Source of the DNA: Sabellastarte sp. h YS-2021
Lineage: Eukaryota; Annelida; Polychaeta; Sabellida; Sabellidae
Direction: 5' to 3'
Assembly (NCBI GenBank): GCA_964017235.1
Contig: OZ024929.1
Coordinates: 165,587,609 to 165,651,608, forward strand
DNA length: 64,000 bases
The translations under genes were made by a program, and so were the position numbers. A model generated the notes under the pieces. It was not told the origin of the DNA. It saw only the letters and a program-made list of their open reading frames with translations, and searched no databases. This document shows, piece by piece, positions 48,901-58,885 of the stretch. Each line of letters begins with the position of its first letter. Positions within the stretch are counted from its first letter, which is position 1.

Positions 48901-51900
48901 TTCCCATTTTTGTTGGTTAATAGAGATTTTAAGTGTTTCACTTGAGCAGCCAAACCCTTAAATACAAAACTTTTTACGTCAGCAGTAGATGTGTATCAGG
49001 TGATGTTTAGAGGTCCATTGCATCATGTTTTATCTGTAAAAGGTAGCTTCCTAACATTCTGTCACCCCTATTTATTTTATTTAGAAAAACTATTTCAAAA
49101 ATAAATATACAATACTCCCATCTGTAGATGTATACTATGTACAACATATTTTGCCAAATTTGAATTAACTCTACTGTTCTTAAAAATGTCAAGTTTGTTT
49201 ACTTAGCATACTGGTTTATGTAGCACATTGAAGAAACTACTATAGCATGAATTCCTTCCTTCTAAAAATTATGGTCTCATGATTAAACCAAAATATAGTA
49301 AATACGTCTCGTTTTAACGTGACATATCTCTAACAGAAATTATGTTAAGTTACACGCCTGCCAAATGTAGAACTAAACCTTTCAAATAAAGGCTTAACAC
49401 TCCTGAATGTATAATGATATATCATATGATCAGATGCCAGTTACTGCAGAACTGTTTCTTACTATATCGAGTGCATCATGGAGAAGTATCACCTAGTTTC
49501 TCCAATAAAATATTGCAACGCCAAACAATTTTTGGAATATACAAACTACATCATGTTACCCCACAGCAGCCCTTGACCAATGCAAAATAATGTTTGTTTT
49601 TGTATGTCAAATAGATTTTGTAAACAAATGTCTTAGACACGTATATAAGCTTCTGTCAGGGGTCTGACTTACCAATGTTGTGTAGAATGTTGACACAAGA
49701 CCCACACACAAAATGGAGCCCCAGACTGGAAACCCTGTCACTAAACATTACAAAACTATATAGTTATAAATACCTTGTGTAACTCAGGAGTGTTGGTTTT
49801 GCAATTATATAATGAGTAAAAGGAGTTTAACTTTAATTAACTAGTTGAACTTTGTGGCAATATATATGTATTGTGTGTATTTTAATGGACCACATTTGAT
49901 GAGCTGTTATTGTAATCAACTGTTGGTGATATGTTAGTTAAATTATCAAAAATAAAAAAAAATGTTTTGTCACCTGCTTCCAATGCAGTTGAAGGCGAAT
50001 AAGTTGCAATTCCCATATAAATAATCTAAAATATAGACAGTTTTCAATTTTAGAGAGAAATATACAAGGATATTTAGCAAATTGTTATTACAAAAGAATT
50101 GCTTGATTAAAATATAACAGCAGATATTAAACTCACCTGTGATGTGATCAATATCAGTGATCCCACAATCTTTGCAGCTTTGGAATTAAATCTAAGTTCT
50201 AGGTACTGTAACATTAAGGCACAACAAAGTTATGATATCATTGTTGATATAAATATAATGTATGGCTAGTAATTACAAAAATATGTTAAGTTGTAAGAGT
50301 TGTTCAGAAATGATTACTAATTGACTATTCTATAACTAATTATTGTAAATGAATTCCTTAAATGATTGTGGCAGAAACATACATGTCTCCTGCATATTTA
50401 TGTCCCATTCTCTTTAGTTCTTTGTCAATGGTGTTGTAATTTTTGTTAAATCCTATGTGAACTTAAACCTTCATTGCGACTGGATAGTTAGAATATGCCA
50501 TTGTAGAATGTGTGTGTATAAAAGCATAACTGTAACTGGTATACATGAAATAAATATCCTAACTTTTGACCATGTTGCTGGTTTTGCCTAGAATGTAATA
50601 TGACATCTGGTACGAATTATACGTGTTATATAGGCCTCAGGTTAATGGTGCACAGAGGACTGTAAAGGAAACATGTAGTAGTAAACTAACGAATATTTTA
50701 AAGACAATTCAATGATACTTAAACCAAAAAATTAAGGGAGTAAATAGAAGCATTCTTTATGTCATGTGTACATTGTCAGTAGTATTGTTAAATTGTCAGT
50801 AGGGACCCCCTCCAGGTCACCAATGCTAGTGGAAAGGTCCCAATTACTGTAAAAGTTATAAAAAAATTACCATTTATATTGACATTACCTCAGTGAACAA
50901 CATTCCAGTATATTGGTTTTATACAACAACAGTAACTTTATATTATTTGTTTATAAAGAACTGAGGGTTTAATTAACGAATTGTGTAACCACAGTCTGAA
51001 TTATCTCTAAATCTGAGTTTTTTATGAAAAACGAATTAGTTAACAGTATGGAGGTTTTGATTTACAGGCCCCTGGATAATTTCAGAATATTGCAAAATTG
51101 ACAACATTTCCTTCTGATCATCATTCCATCAACTCAGAGCCTATGATCAAATAAATAATCTGCACCGTGTACACGTAGGTTACAAAAGAAAGCCTTAAAA
51201 TATATCCAAAATATGTAAACTCTAGTGTCGTGTAATTAAAGTATTTCCATATTCTTGCCAAGTGTTTATATTTTATTTTTTTTATTTATTTGGGGTTTTA
51301 CGTCGCTTTTAACACTGTACAGGTCATATCACGACGGGTAGTTGGAAGGGCAGAGGAAACCAGTACATACAGTTCGTTAGGGTTCTGTACTGTAAACTGC
51401 TGACCAGCGGCAAGCAACTACCAGCTTTCCCACTTGAGGCCGTGCCGGGAATCAAACCCCGGCCTCAGAGGTGGGAGGTGAGAGTGTTACCACTCTGCCA
51501 CCGTGGCCCCTGCCAAGTGTTTATAATTTGAAACTGTAACACATTCTACTTGGTCACTCATGAGCCATCTTAAGTTTTTTTTTATTATTTTCATGTAACA
51601 AACATTAATATACCTGGGAACCATAAACAGCATGGTTGAATAATTTTTATTTGTCTGCAGAAATATTAATCTTCAGTTATTTCAAACGAAACTCACTTCA
51701 TATGAGCTGGTTAGTTTTAGTGGGTAGAGCAATGGCACAAATAAGATAGCAGAAAACAGACAAGCCAAACTTATGCCAAAGGTGTACATCCAGTACTGTG
51801 TTCCATAGGTATAGACTTCAGCAGGGGCGCCCAGGATCTGACAAAGACAAATAACATGTTTTAGTATTGTTCAAAACTTTCAGCAAACTGTCTGATAAGA

Positions 51901-54900
51901 AATCTGTACCCAGCAAAACTTACATCAAAATACCCATTAGCTATTTCTTGCAGCCATGGAAATAAATGGCTAACACAGAGATGCTTATTTGAGCTCAAAT
52001 AAGAACCTTAGTTAGACTATTGAGTTACAGTAGTGAGTTTTCTCGTCATTAGGTCACATAAGCATAATGTTAACTTCATTATGTTTGTTGGCCATGTTCA
52101 TTCCAGTATCGTGGAGCTGACTGTCTTGTTTATATTCTGAAGTGGATAAACGGGGTGGAATTGAAGCTTAATCCCGACAAGGCTGGATTCATTAACATTG
52201 GCTATAAACTTACCAGAGAGTCACTTATACCAAAGTTTCCTGTTACATTCCTTCAAAGCTCTGTTATGCCGGCAGAGGGAGTAAAAAAATCTAGGTGTCA
52301 CTTTTGACTCAGAAAACACCCTTGACAGTCATGTTGGTAAGGTCTGCCATGCCTGTTATTACCACCTTTAGGATTTGTGTGATATCCGTAAATTCCTAAT
52401 TGTTGATACTGCAGTTCTTGTGCCGAATGCTATGGTCAGTAGTCGATTGGACTACTGTAATTCCCTACTGTATAGGGTCAGCAAATGCAGTGCTAACTTC
52501 AGAAAGTTCAAAATGTGCTCTGCCATATTGTTTTCAGATTTGACAAAATGAGTCATGTCAAACCATAAGAAAAAAACTGTCTTCCTATTTCATATTATAT
52601 CCCTCCTCATTTTTTAAAGCCGTAAACCTGTCCCAACCCCCTTATTTGTCATCCCTGATCAAGTCTAGTAGTCTGACATGTGGAAACAGGCTTCAGAAGC
52701 CAACTCAAGACTGGAGAGTAGATTACCTCCACCATAGGTATCCCCCGGCAGGTACTTAGTTGATTACAACTTTGCTAGGTTAAGGACTCTTCCTTTCTAG
52801 ATTCTAGAGCATTAGAGGATGTTTCTATTATTGTGCCATGCAAATGTTTCTACTACTATTATTATCAGTATTAACAGTGAGGACGTCTTTGGATTGGAAT
52901 GAAGTTTTTGTGAGACTTTTTAATCTTTTTGTGAGTTTAAAGTTGAATCATTTTGAATACCAGTAATTCATCTGATTCAGAAGCATCTAAAAAGACTTGT
53001 GCATTTGGTCACTTTATGCAAAATTGGGACAATCACGGGTATTTTTAATGTCGTCCAGCAAAGGTGATGATCTTTGTACCTTAAAGAAGGGCTGTTTGTT
53101 GCGTGCCTCATTCCCAGAGTAACAGAAAGGAAAATTACATGAACAGTATCCCATGACTAAGAAATCCACAAAGGAAACAGTTGGGAAAATCCAAGATAGA
53201 CATCTCTATCTTGGATGAGCTCGAGGAGGATGATTTACTTATCACAGATTCCAAAACAGCTGGCCACTCATCTGCTTCAAATAATCATGCTTTGGCAACC
53301 CTTTTATCACAGGTTACATCTGTACCGAATGTGCTTATATTGCTATTGAGTAGGACTCTGCTTTGGTCAGAGCCACAATGGTTCCATTCAGCACCCATAC
53401 AGGATAGTTTGGATTCCAGAAAGACGTCTGCTACCACAGTCGGTGCTTTCACAGAAGAATAATCAAAATGTTTCATGGAAAGAAACCAAGATTCGAACAA
53501 AGCTCATCCCAGAGAATCTTAATGCTTTAGCAGATTCCCTGTCACAAAGGGACAAGATGGTTTTTATCGAATGGGCGTTGGATCACCAAGTGTTCAATTA
53601 AATCTGTCCTTGTTGAGATCAACCAATGGTGGATTTGCTGAATCTAAAAAAATACCAATGTATGTTTCTCCTGTCCCAAAGAGTCAGGTGCCTTGAACCT
53701 CTCCTGGGAGGATATGGACGGCTGTATGTTTTATCCAAATCAGATTCATCATGGTTGCACCAGGGTTGCCAGGGATGTCTTAAGGTTTCCTTTGCAGGTG
53801 AACCTGCTAACACAGCCATTCAGCAACAGGGTTCACCAGAACCTTGTGTACCTGAATCCTCATGTGTGGCATCTGGAATCAGTTATCAGTTAAATTCTCA
53901 CAAGTGACAGGGAGGCTTCTGAGAGACTCTATGAATCAAGGTAGCTCATATTTGGAAAGCGGTGTGAAAAGAGCAAAGTGGACATCTCAAACCTCATTAT
54001 TCCATATGTAGCAAGTTTCCTTAATTATTTACCTAAGGATAAGAGCCTCTGCAATTGTAGACATTTTACGTTTAAAATATGAAGAAGTGTACAAAAGTCT
54101 TGAGATTTGTCTTTGACCTTACTTGCTTTGGAGTCTTCAGGGAAACCTTCTTAGAAATTGTTAATATACAAAACAGGAAGACAGACCACTGTAACTCAGA
54201 CACCTAGTTAAAGTTGCTATATAACCTTTAGTTCGCATCTCTGTGTTGGCCATTGAGTCGGGTGGCTCCAACGATCGAATAGTGGCTATCAGTTTTTTAA
54301 TAATAATTTCAATTACTATTAAATTTTTAAAGATTTATAATCTAAAACAAGTCTTTATCTCGTACATGATACACCACTTTCACTTGTCCCAATAACAAGA
54401 AGTTTAACTTTATAGATTTCATATATAAAATTCAAAGTTAGGGTTTATATCTCGTTCAGCGGCCAGTTGTATATGGGAAAGACCCTAAGCAATGCCACTT
54501 GTGGGTGTCCAGCTCGCAAGGAAGGAGAATTATATGACCCAATTTTACACAATGGATTCTCTTTTGGTCAACATTTTATTTGGGACAAAATAGGCTCATA
54601 ATTTGATCACTGGCCATAGAAAACGGTACACAAATAATGAAGCTCAGATACTTGGTAATTCACCTATAGCATGCTTTTTTACAAAAAAGTTTTTCACAAT
54701 AATACCTGGTACATTGATAAAGAAAGAGTAAACACCTGTTACTTGTGATATATTGATTAGAAATATACAAAAACTTTATGTTTTGTAGATGATTAAAATA
54801 AATTTAAAAAGTCATCACAATTGAACCCATAAGTCAATTAATGCTTCACTGATAGCAAATTTGAATGTTCAGAGTAACGCATACAAATTGAATTTTTAAA

Positions 54901-55310
54901 AGTTCAAACACGTCACAATTTCATCAAATATATTTCTTCCTTTCTCGTGTACAGAGTGAAACCAAAAATAATAAATATCTCGCGCATTAATACAAATTTG
55001 AAGATCCCAGATGCACTTTTTTTGTACAGAATATAACCAAACATGCTAAATACCTCTCGAGTCAATAGCAATTTGAAAAATCCAGTTTCATCTTCCAAAC
55101 ACTTACCAGAATGGCACTAATGAAAGACACCAGCATAGAAGTGGCCACTGGCAATGTATACATATTTCTGTCAGCCATGAGGAATTCATTCTTGGTTTTC
55201 TGCTGTCCACCACTGAAAGCATAAAATAGCCCGATACCACAGGAAAGTGCCAACAAACAGGAAAACACTACATAGTCTGCCCAATGAAATTCATCTGCTG
55301 TGGCAGCCAT
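33867..55310 (-). CDS. slc5a8-like: SLC5 sodium-coupled monocarboxylate-type transporter, 17 exons, 626 aa
   Basis: The 17 exons joined by GT-AG introns give one unbroken frame of 626 codons plus stop; family members are about 600-640 residues, so the gene is complete. Predicted role: Na+-driven uptake of lactate, short-chain fatty acids or related anions across the plasma membrane, with the LeuT-like fold and 13 membrane helices known for SLC5. Visible signs: TM1 from residue 10 (WADYVVFSCLL), SYEYLELRFN (113-122), GGMKAVVWTDVFQ (179-191), the sodium:solute symporter signature GVNQASVQRY (257-266), and the TM8 Ser/Thr cluster STMSS (353-357) that in relatives lines the Na2 site. Glycosylation sequons N474 and N483 lie in the large loop before the last helix. 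The C-terminus TQL fits a class I PDZ ligand, as in SMCT1. SMVT- or NIS-like substrate choice cannot be excluded from sequence. Start ATG 55310 has context AAAGATGG. Confidence 0.93.
34000..35852 (-). other. Transporter intron 16
   Basis: AT-rich intron. The only recognised content is the repeat copy at about 34965-35365. Confidence 0.8.
34965..35365 (+). repeat. Dispersed 'CCTCCRCCAAGGAGGTTATG' element, copy 1
   Basis: Starts ACCTCCACCAAGAGGTTATG, has a TTTG-rich tract and GATAACAGTAATGAATGG, and ends TTGGAGGTCTGCACTCTAC. It is a diverged relative of 37598-38045, in the same orientation. Confidence 0.7.
35853..35986 (-). CDS. slc5a8-like: Transporter exon 16 (cytoplasmic tail)
   Basis: PFLDVQKASEVDRRYLIPFF to DYEKE, with a Cys-rich CRCG stretch; acceptor tttag|CC, donor GAG|gtaaat. 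Confidence 0.9.
36500..36560 (-). repeat. Eroded SINE head fragment
   Basis: CCTCAGAGGTGAGGTAG and the following text resemble the tRNA-like head of the 51271-51510 SINE in the same orientation, heavily mutated. Confidence 0.35.
36630..37197. mobile_element. Foldback MITE-like element, second copy
   Basis: CCCTATTCATGCTACAGGTGG at the left is mirrored by CCACCTGTAATGTGAAAGGG at the right (37179-37198). The interior shares CCTCCATTAACCTCAACTCA with 29913-30440. It lies directly downstream of exon 15 in transporter intron 15. Confidence 0.65.
37238..37338 (-). CDS. slc5a8-like: Transporter exon 15 (last helix)
   Basis: EGIEKMYTVSYLWFPAIG to GLLVSLIA; acceptor cccag|G, donor GCAG|gtaatg. Confidence 0.92.
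37598..38045 (+). repeat. Dispersed 'CCTCTGCCAAGGAGGTTATG' element, copy 2
   Basis: Starts ACCTCTGCCAAGGAGGTTAT and ends CCTTGGCAGAAGTCTGCGCTC. Inside, GATAACTCAAAAA..TTATG..GAAATTTTCAGGATATGTC occurs twice (about 37663 and 37798), each followed by TGATC.GGATCA..TCTGGATCC. Lies in transporter intron 14. Confidence 0.8.
38179..38363 (-). CDS. slc5a8-like: Transporter exon 14
   Basis: GAVIGGIVGLAFPMWVSIGA, then the extracellular loop with NTT and NST sequons and Cys480; acceptor ttcag|GGA, donor GAAAT|gtaagt. Confidence 0.92.
39175..39915 (+). repeat. ~140-bp tandem repeat, about 5 copies
   Basis: Opens with a GGGTGGGCGG-type tract, then units with GGCTATATCTCAGAAACCGT and AAGGTGTAGGAAGTTGATAC near 39231, 39372, 39510, 39651 and 39790. 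Same family as 28905-29790. Lies in transporter intron 13. Confidence 0.9.
40200..40375 (+). repeat. Dispersed ~190-bp repeat, copy 2
   Basis: Direct-orientation match to 30450-30640, ending CCCCAGGCTGTGGGGTACGGG just downstream of exon 13 in transporter intron 13. Confidence 0.65.
40494..40580 (-). CDS. slc5a8-like: Transporter exon 13
   Basis: ASLSFTATAASPLLGLFLLG to NWL. Of two nearby acceptors I chose atgcag|GCT (exon start 40580), which keeps phase 0 with exon 12 and the family length. ccctcag|CTT (start 40569) fits only with a different, weaker donor in exon 12. Donor TTG|gtatgt. Confidence 0.85.
41176..41670 (+). repeat. TTCTTAGAA-rich foldback repeat, copy 1
   Basis: Bounded by GTCTGCATTCACAAAGATTC and AATCTTTGTGAATACGGGCCC. 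The interior is inverted pieces of TTCTTAGAATTTTTCTTAGA and ACACTTAAGTCTAAG. A middle segment (AGTGACTTTCTGTATTTGGA, 41405) recurs inverted in 59430-60242. Lies in transporter intron 12. Confidence 0.85.
42421..42491 (-). CDS. slc5a8-like: Transporter exon 12
   Basis: CLFGAAGIGMAFAAQQMGG to TVLQ; acceptor ttcag|TT, donor CAA|gtaata, phase 0. Confidence 0.9.
42731..42843 (-). CDS. slc5a8-like: Transporter exon 11
   Basis: Completes Ser of STMSSCLNALAAVVWEDML and runs to TIVLKGL; acceptor cttcag|C, donor TTAG|gtcagt. Confidence 0.92.
43503..44630 (+). repeat. 49-bp minisatellite, about 23 copies
   Basis: Unit reads GCAATAGAGATCCCTATTAT, then GTGATCAACCACCATGCCAT, then AACTGCAGT. Copies differ at a few fixed places (CCCTAT/CACTAT, GTGATC/GCGATC, GCCAT/GTCAT/GCAAT). 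Lies wholly in transporter intron 10. Confidence 0.95.
44640..45980 (-). other. Transporter intron 10, remainder
   Basis: No feature beyond intronic AT-rich sequence. Short frames here (for example 45212-45469) lack any support. Confidence 0.7.
45997..46082 (-). CDS. slc5a8-like: Transporter exon 10
   Basis: LIPYFVMQVLGWPGFPGLF to FSGAL; acceptor cctcag|TTA, donor CTCAG|gtgagg. Confidence 0.93.
46507..46648 (-). CDS. slc5a8-like: Transporter exon 9
   Basis: ALILNIPGVFLLMTLCCFSG to NSNQ, a membrane helix and the following loop; acceptor cccag|G, donor CAG|gtaaca. Confidence 0.92.
46752..46892 (-). CDS. slc5a8-like: Transporter exon 8 (symporter signature)
   Basis: Starts FDPDPTTRQSFWSLIVGGG and contains GVNQASVQRY; acceptor tacag|C, donor AGACT|gtatgt. 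Confidence 0.93.
47588..47661 (-). CDS. slc5a8-like: Transporter exon 7
   Basis: 24 codons plus two bases, GCIEIGGVTTMWDINEQGG to FF; acceptor tgtag|GGA, donor TTCGA|gtaagt. Confidence 0.92.
48162..48242 (-). CDS. slc5a8-like: Transporter exon 6
   Basis: 27 codons, GGMKAVVWTDVFQSVIMIGG to AIIIV; acceptor acaag|GGA, donor GTT|gtaagt. Contains the most conserved WTDVFQ block. Confidence 0.93.
48340..48528 (+). repeat. Degenerate ATAACTC-box repeat
   Basis: GCATAACTCTACAACTACTG then GATGGTAATGAAATTTTTAGG, similar to the boxes at 37663 and 37798. In transporter intron 5, ending at a poly-C tract. Confidence 0.5.
48529..48553. repeat. Poly-C tract (25 C)
   Basis: Uninterrupted C run on the plus strand in transporter intron 5. 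Exact length is prone to sequencing error. Confidence 0.8.
48640..48790 (-). repeat. Eroded SINE, same family as 51271-51510
   Basis: Contains GGTCTTTACTGTAAACCGCC, CAGCTTTCCCACTTGA and ATCTCAGAGGTGAGA, matching the young SINE in order and orientation but with many changes. Confidence 0.65.
49673..49740 (-). CDS. slc5a8-like: Transporter exon 5
   Basis: Completes Val and adds TGFPVWGSILCVGLVSTF to TTL; acceptor tttag|TG, donor TTG|gtaagt. Confidence 0.92.
49974..50025 (-). CDS. slc5a8-like: Transporter exon 4
   Basis: 17 codons plus one base, IIYMGIATYSPSTALEA; acceptor tttag|ATT, donor GCAG|gtgaca. Confidence 0.9.
50137..50205 (-). CDS. slc5a8-like: Transporter exon 3
   Basis: 23 codons, YLELRFNSKAAKIVG to LITSQ; acceptor tacag|TAC, donor CAG|gtgagt. 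Confidence 0.93.
51271..51510 (-). mobile_element. tRNA-derived SINE (240 bp) with 15-bp target duplication
   Basis: On the minus strand it starts GGGGCCACGG, with A box TGGCAGAGTGG (51490-51500) and B box GGTTTGATTCC (51448-51458), and ends GCGACGTAAAACCCCAAATA then AATAAA. It is flanked by a perfect duplication TGCCAAGTGTTTATA (51256-51270 and 51511-51525). The tRNA head plus this tail fits molluscan SINEs. Transporter intron 2. Confidence 0.92.
51697..51837 (-). CDS. slc5a8-like: Transporter exon 2
   Basis: 47 codons, ILGAPAEVYTYGTQYW to LTSSYE; acceptor gtcag|ATC, donor GAA|gtgagt. Phase 0 at both ends. Confidence 0.93.
52085..52745 (+). pseudogene. CR1/L2-like LINE RT C-terminal fragment
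   Basis: Frames with stops and shifts read WINGVELKLNPDKAGFINIG and later AMVSSRLDYCNSLLY, both typical of the RT thumb and tail region of CR1/L2-type LINEs. Opposite in orientation to the host gene (transporter intron 1). Broken by several stops. Confidence 0.75.
53181..53905 (+). pseudogene. DIRS-like retrotransposon fragment (RNase H region)
   Basis: 53503-53601 reads IPENLNALADSLSQRDKM and IEWALDHQVFN. After a shift come YVSPVPKS, NLSWEDMDGCMFYPNQIHH and NLLTQPFSNRVHQNLVYLN (to 53893). The order ADSLS, EW-L, YVSPVP, SWE(N/D)-DA/G is that of the RNase H and following region in DIRS-type elements. Frameshifts and an internal gap make it dead. The 93-codon frame at 53181 is not recognised. 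Transporter intron 1, antisense. Confidence 0.65.
53906..55106 (-). other. Transporter intron 1, proximal part
   Basis: AT-rich intron with nothing recognised except a small direct repeat around 54913-55070 (AATTTGAA.ATCC.G / CAGA.TATAACCAAA). Confidence 0.5.
55107..55310 (-). CDS. slc5a8-like: Transporter exon 1 (start)
   Basis: 68 codons from ATG 55310 to SFISAIL; donor CTG|gtaag. Codes for the N-terminus and first two membrane segments. Phase 0. Confidence 0.93.
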
Positions 55311-58085
55311 CTTTGTTTTCTTTTCAAATGTCTCTGCTTCAACCTACTATACTGCAAAGCTGTCTCAGTTAAAACTCTTCTAGTGTTAAACAGATTTTAT
55401 TCTAATAATATTTTATTTGTTCCATTCATGCTGTTTTTTCATAAAGTTTGCTAACTTTTTCGTGTTGTTGTGTTAGAAAATGCGTAGCAACTTTATTTTA
55501 ATGAAACTATTTGGCATCAAAGCCAGGCATGTGAGATTTTGTTCTCTTAAGATTTCCAGGTAATTTACTACCGTCAAGTTTTACACCACTTCAAAACAAT
55601 AATTTACAATGTGGTAATCTAATTGTGGCACTTCTCACAGGACTTCTAAAACAGTTTCATGTACCAGGATGTTGACTGGTAATAATACTAGAATGCGTAT
55701 GTGACTTATTCTGCTCTGACATGTACAAATTATATACATATATTAATTGGCCTGCCTTTTCAAAGTTCAATAAAAATACCAAAATGCAATATATGTCAGT
55801 TCACTTATGAATCAGCATATTAGCACTGTGGCCCACTGTATAACTCCCACATTCCTGCTTACAAAAGTGGACAACTTATCTTTGATTAATTCAGATCTGA
55901 AGAGCCCGTCATTACATTTTTCCTGATTTAGTACATTCTCATTAAATCAACAAACTAAAAATGTGTATGTTATAGAACTATTTTTGTTTCTCTTTTTTAA
56001 TATATATATATTTTTTTTTGTTCATACATCAATAGAAAACATAAAAGAGCATATTTATCACAAACCATTATATATCGTATAGCATTAATGAACTGAGTCA
56101 TTCAATCACACCTTCAATCACACATCACTAATTATGTCATTCTCTTTTACTATGTTTGGTAGCAATAATCATATTTTACTATACACGCCAACATACTAGC
56201 ATTCATTAAATATTAACAAAGATTGATTTCCAAACTGTTTCTCTTTTGGTCAGCTTGAATTAAAATAATAGCCTCATTAAATCTTGGGCGTTGAATAGAT
56301 GTACCAAATAACTACATTGTTATTTGTAAACAGAACTGCTCTCTTGAAAATGATCTCATATTGTAAATTATTAGTGTGTAAACATTGATGAGGGATAACT
56401 GATTAGTATTTTTAAACTATCATGCCTAAAGTACTCCATTTTTTCAAAGCCAATTTACCTGTGAAATGCCTGACTGATGAACAGGGCATACAACCCTAGC
56501 CTTGCTGAAGGCTTAAGTTTCTTTGCAGTTACTGAAAATTTTCAGTTCAGATATTGGAGTTTCAGTTTCTGTAATGTACTCATACATGTACTGATTTTTA
56601 CAGCAGCATACAGAAGGCTCAAGTTACTTTGCAGTTACGGACAATTTTCAGTTCAGGTAATGGAGTTTCAGTTTCTATAATGTACTCATGCATGTACTGA
56701 CTTTTACAGTAGCATACAGCTAAGAGATAATGTCTCTTGTCTGATAAAGTTCTATCTCTTAACATGTATGAGTGCTTTATGAATACCAAATATCTGTGTG
56801 CATGTTTGAAAAGATATCATGCAAATTTGAGCCTTAAGCACGACTAGTACAACGCCAACTTTGACTTTGACCTGTGAAACGATCAATTGGCTGTTACAAT
56901 TCAACTTAAAGGTACAATAAATATCAAGGCTTTGCCATCGTATTTTGCAGTAATAGCAATTTAGCATGATGTTATATTTCTCTCCGCTGATTTTATTACA
57001 CTTGAAAACAAGGACTCTCGCCACTTTGTGAATATATCCTGGGTTTGTACATTTATTGGAGCGAGCCTATAATTAAAAAAAAAAGATGCTACAAAAATTT
57101 TTTTGTTTCAAATTGTATTGTGAAAAACACCACCTGTGTTTAACTGTTGGTTCAGTACACTTGTGACTGACACTGTCACAAACAATATATAGTGTGTATA
57201 GTGATTTACATTTCCAACCCAAAAAGGGAAATATCTCTACAGAATTTTTCTGCACTCATTTTGAATGTGTATCTAAATGTTTACTATTTATTTAACATAC
57301 ACAAAAAAGTATCCGAAATGACTTGAGAAAGTATAAATCTACTGAAAATTATAAAATTATTACTTATTACAAATGTGCTGATCTTAAACCAACATATTTC
57401 ACCATTTTATCAACTAACCTTGGTTGAGACTTATTTGCTTTCACCATAGCATTTTCATGATCGTGAACTTAAAAATTTGGTATTTATAAAGCACTTCTGT
57501 ATGTGAAGAGTTATTTGCTCACAAAACCAATTGATTCATTTTATTTTGTCTTTTTGCAATTCCAGGCTAGTTATCATTCATGGGGTTATCATAAATAAAT
57601 AAAACCTATTTGTTTAAATAAACATATAACATGCTAACTGGAAAGGTACGGTAATGTGTATTTATCATAACAGTTTTGGTTAACTATAGAAGTAACATGA
57701 ACTATAATCTCGGCAAATATAGTACCTAAATATATCACTTTTTTGTAGAAACACACTTAAAACTGATAAAGCAAACATATAACTCTTACCATCTTAACAT
57801 TGTCAATCTAAGTAAAACATTATTTATGTTAAAAATTTACATTTTTATCTTAGCTAGTCCCCTTTAATCATTTTCAAGTGTGACACAAACATGTTATTAT
57901 TTTGTCCACTAATTAAAGTAGCCAATTATGTGTGTATAAGTGAGGAAGTTCACAAAATAACTTACATCAGATATTGTTATTTAAAATATGTACATAGTCA
58001 TAAGCATAATAAACTGTTGATTTATAGTCGCAATTTACTTGTTCAATGATACAGTCACTAGGTTAGATAATGAATTTTACTTATA
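55311..58085. other. Transporter upstream region
   Basis: 5' leader and promoter of the transporter must lie here, but no TATA box or other core element stands out. Apart from the duplication at 56508-56718 no feature is supported. Confidence 0.4.
56508..56718 (+). repeat. 105-bp tandem duplication
   Basis: GAAGGCTTAAGTTTCTTTGC (56508) and GAAGGCTCAAGTTACTTTGC (56613) begin two copies ending TTTTACAGCAGCATACAG / TTTTACAGTAGCATACAG, with about 10 percent divergence by eye. Confidence 0.85.
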
Positions 58086-58089
58086 TGGG

Positions 58090-58250
58090 TTATAATGTCC
58101 TGGAAGTTTGGCTTCTTATCAGAGACTCTCCCCTCTGCGTGGGTTCAAACTCTCAAGTGGCAATGCTGAGGCCTGTCCCAATATGACCCTACCTGTTGTA
58201 AAGGACTGAAAGCCCTATCTTTGAACTTAATAAATGGTTAAACTGTTATT
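58090..58250 (+). repeat. tRNA-derived SINE, older copy
   Basis: AAGTTTGGCTTCTTATCAGA, then B-box-like GGGTTCAAACTCTC (58141-58154), then CCTGTTGTAAAGGACTGAAA and an AATAAAT tail (58235). The head resembles 2841-2910. Confidence 0.55.
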
Positions 58251-58474
58251 TTGGTTTTCCTATATTTGATATGGGGGGTGGAGCGATAGGCCCCACCTTA
58301 TTCAGTGCACCACAGCAAAGATTGTTCTTGTGATGCAATACCTTCGATTGGGTAGGGGGTTATTGGTTATTGATTCTGGCGCCAATTTTAACAAAACATT
58401 CATTCAACATTGGGAAGTCAAAGGGGCAAGACGCCATTTTTTTAGTGACCAAAAATTTGTAAAACAGTAAAACA

Positions 58475-58885
58475 ATGCAAACTAGGGACACAATCAGACT
58501 GCTAAAAATTCCGTCTTTGGGTGCCTCCCCCTTATGTCCTGTTCAAGCCATTAAAAATTTGATACTAATCACACCAGGGAATGAAAATTCCCCATTGTTT
58601 CAAATAAAGAATGAAGCTGCTCAATGGGTCCCTCTGACTGACACTAAGGTCAGACGTAACTTCAATCAAATACTTATTCGGCTAGGTTTACAATACTCAG
58701 GTAAAACTGTACACACCTTCAGGCGTTCAGGTGCTACTCTGGCTTTCAATTCAAATGTGTCAATTCAAAACATACAGAGCCATGGCACCTGGACGTCTGA
58801 TTGTGTCTGGAGATACATTGTTCAAGATCACAATGCCTTACAGCAGGTGGCTGACTCCTTCAAAAACTTGCTATATGGTCCCTAG
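58475..58885 (+). pseudogene. Tyrosine recombinase C-terminal fragment
   Basis: 136-codon frame ending TAG. It holds the catalytic box HTFR (His80, Arg83), then SHGTW (His103) and VWRYI with the presumed nucleophile Tyr114. The first catalytic Arg and the N-terminal core-binding domain are missing, and a stop lies just upstream of the ATG. The pattern fits tyrosine recombinases of DIRS/Ngaro or Crypton-type elements, which integrate circular DNA; I cannot choose between them. The catalytic half is intact, but without its N-terminus it should be inactive. Confidence 0.75.

Noticed and set aside
53626..53907. 93-codon frame as a host gene
   Set aside because: A neighbouring frame gives the DIRS-like SWEDMDG and LLTQPF strings, so the region is a retroelement relic read in the wrong frame.
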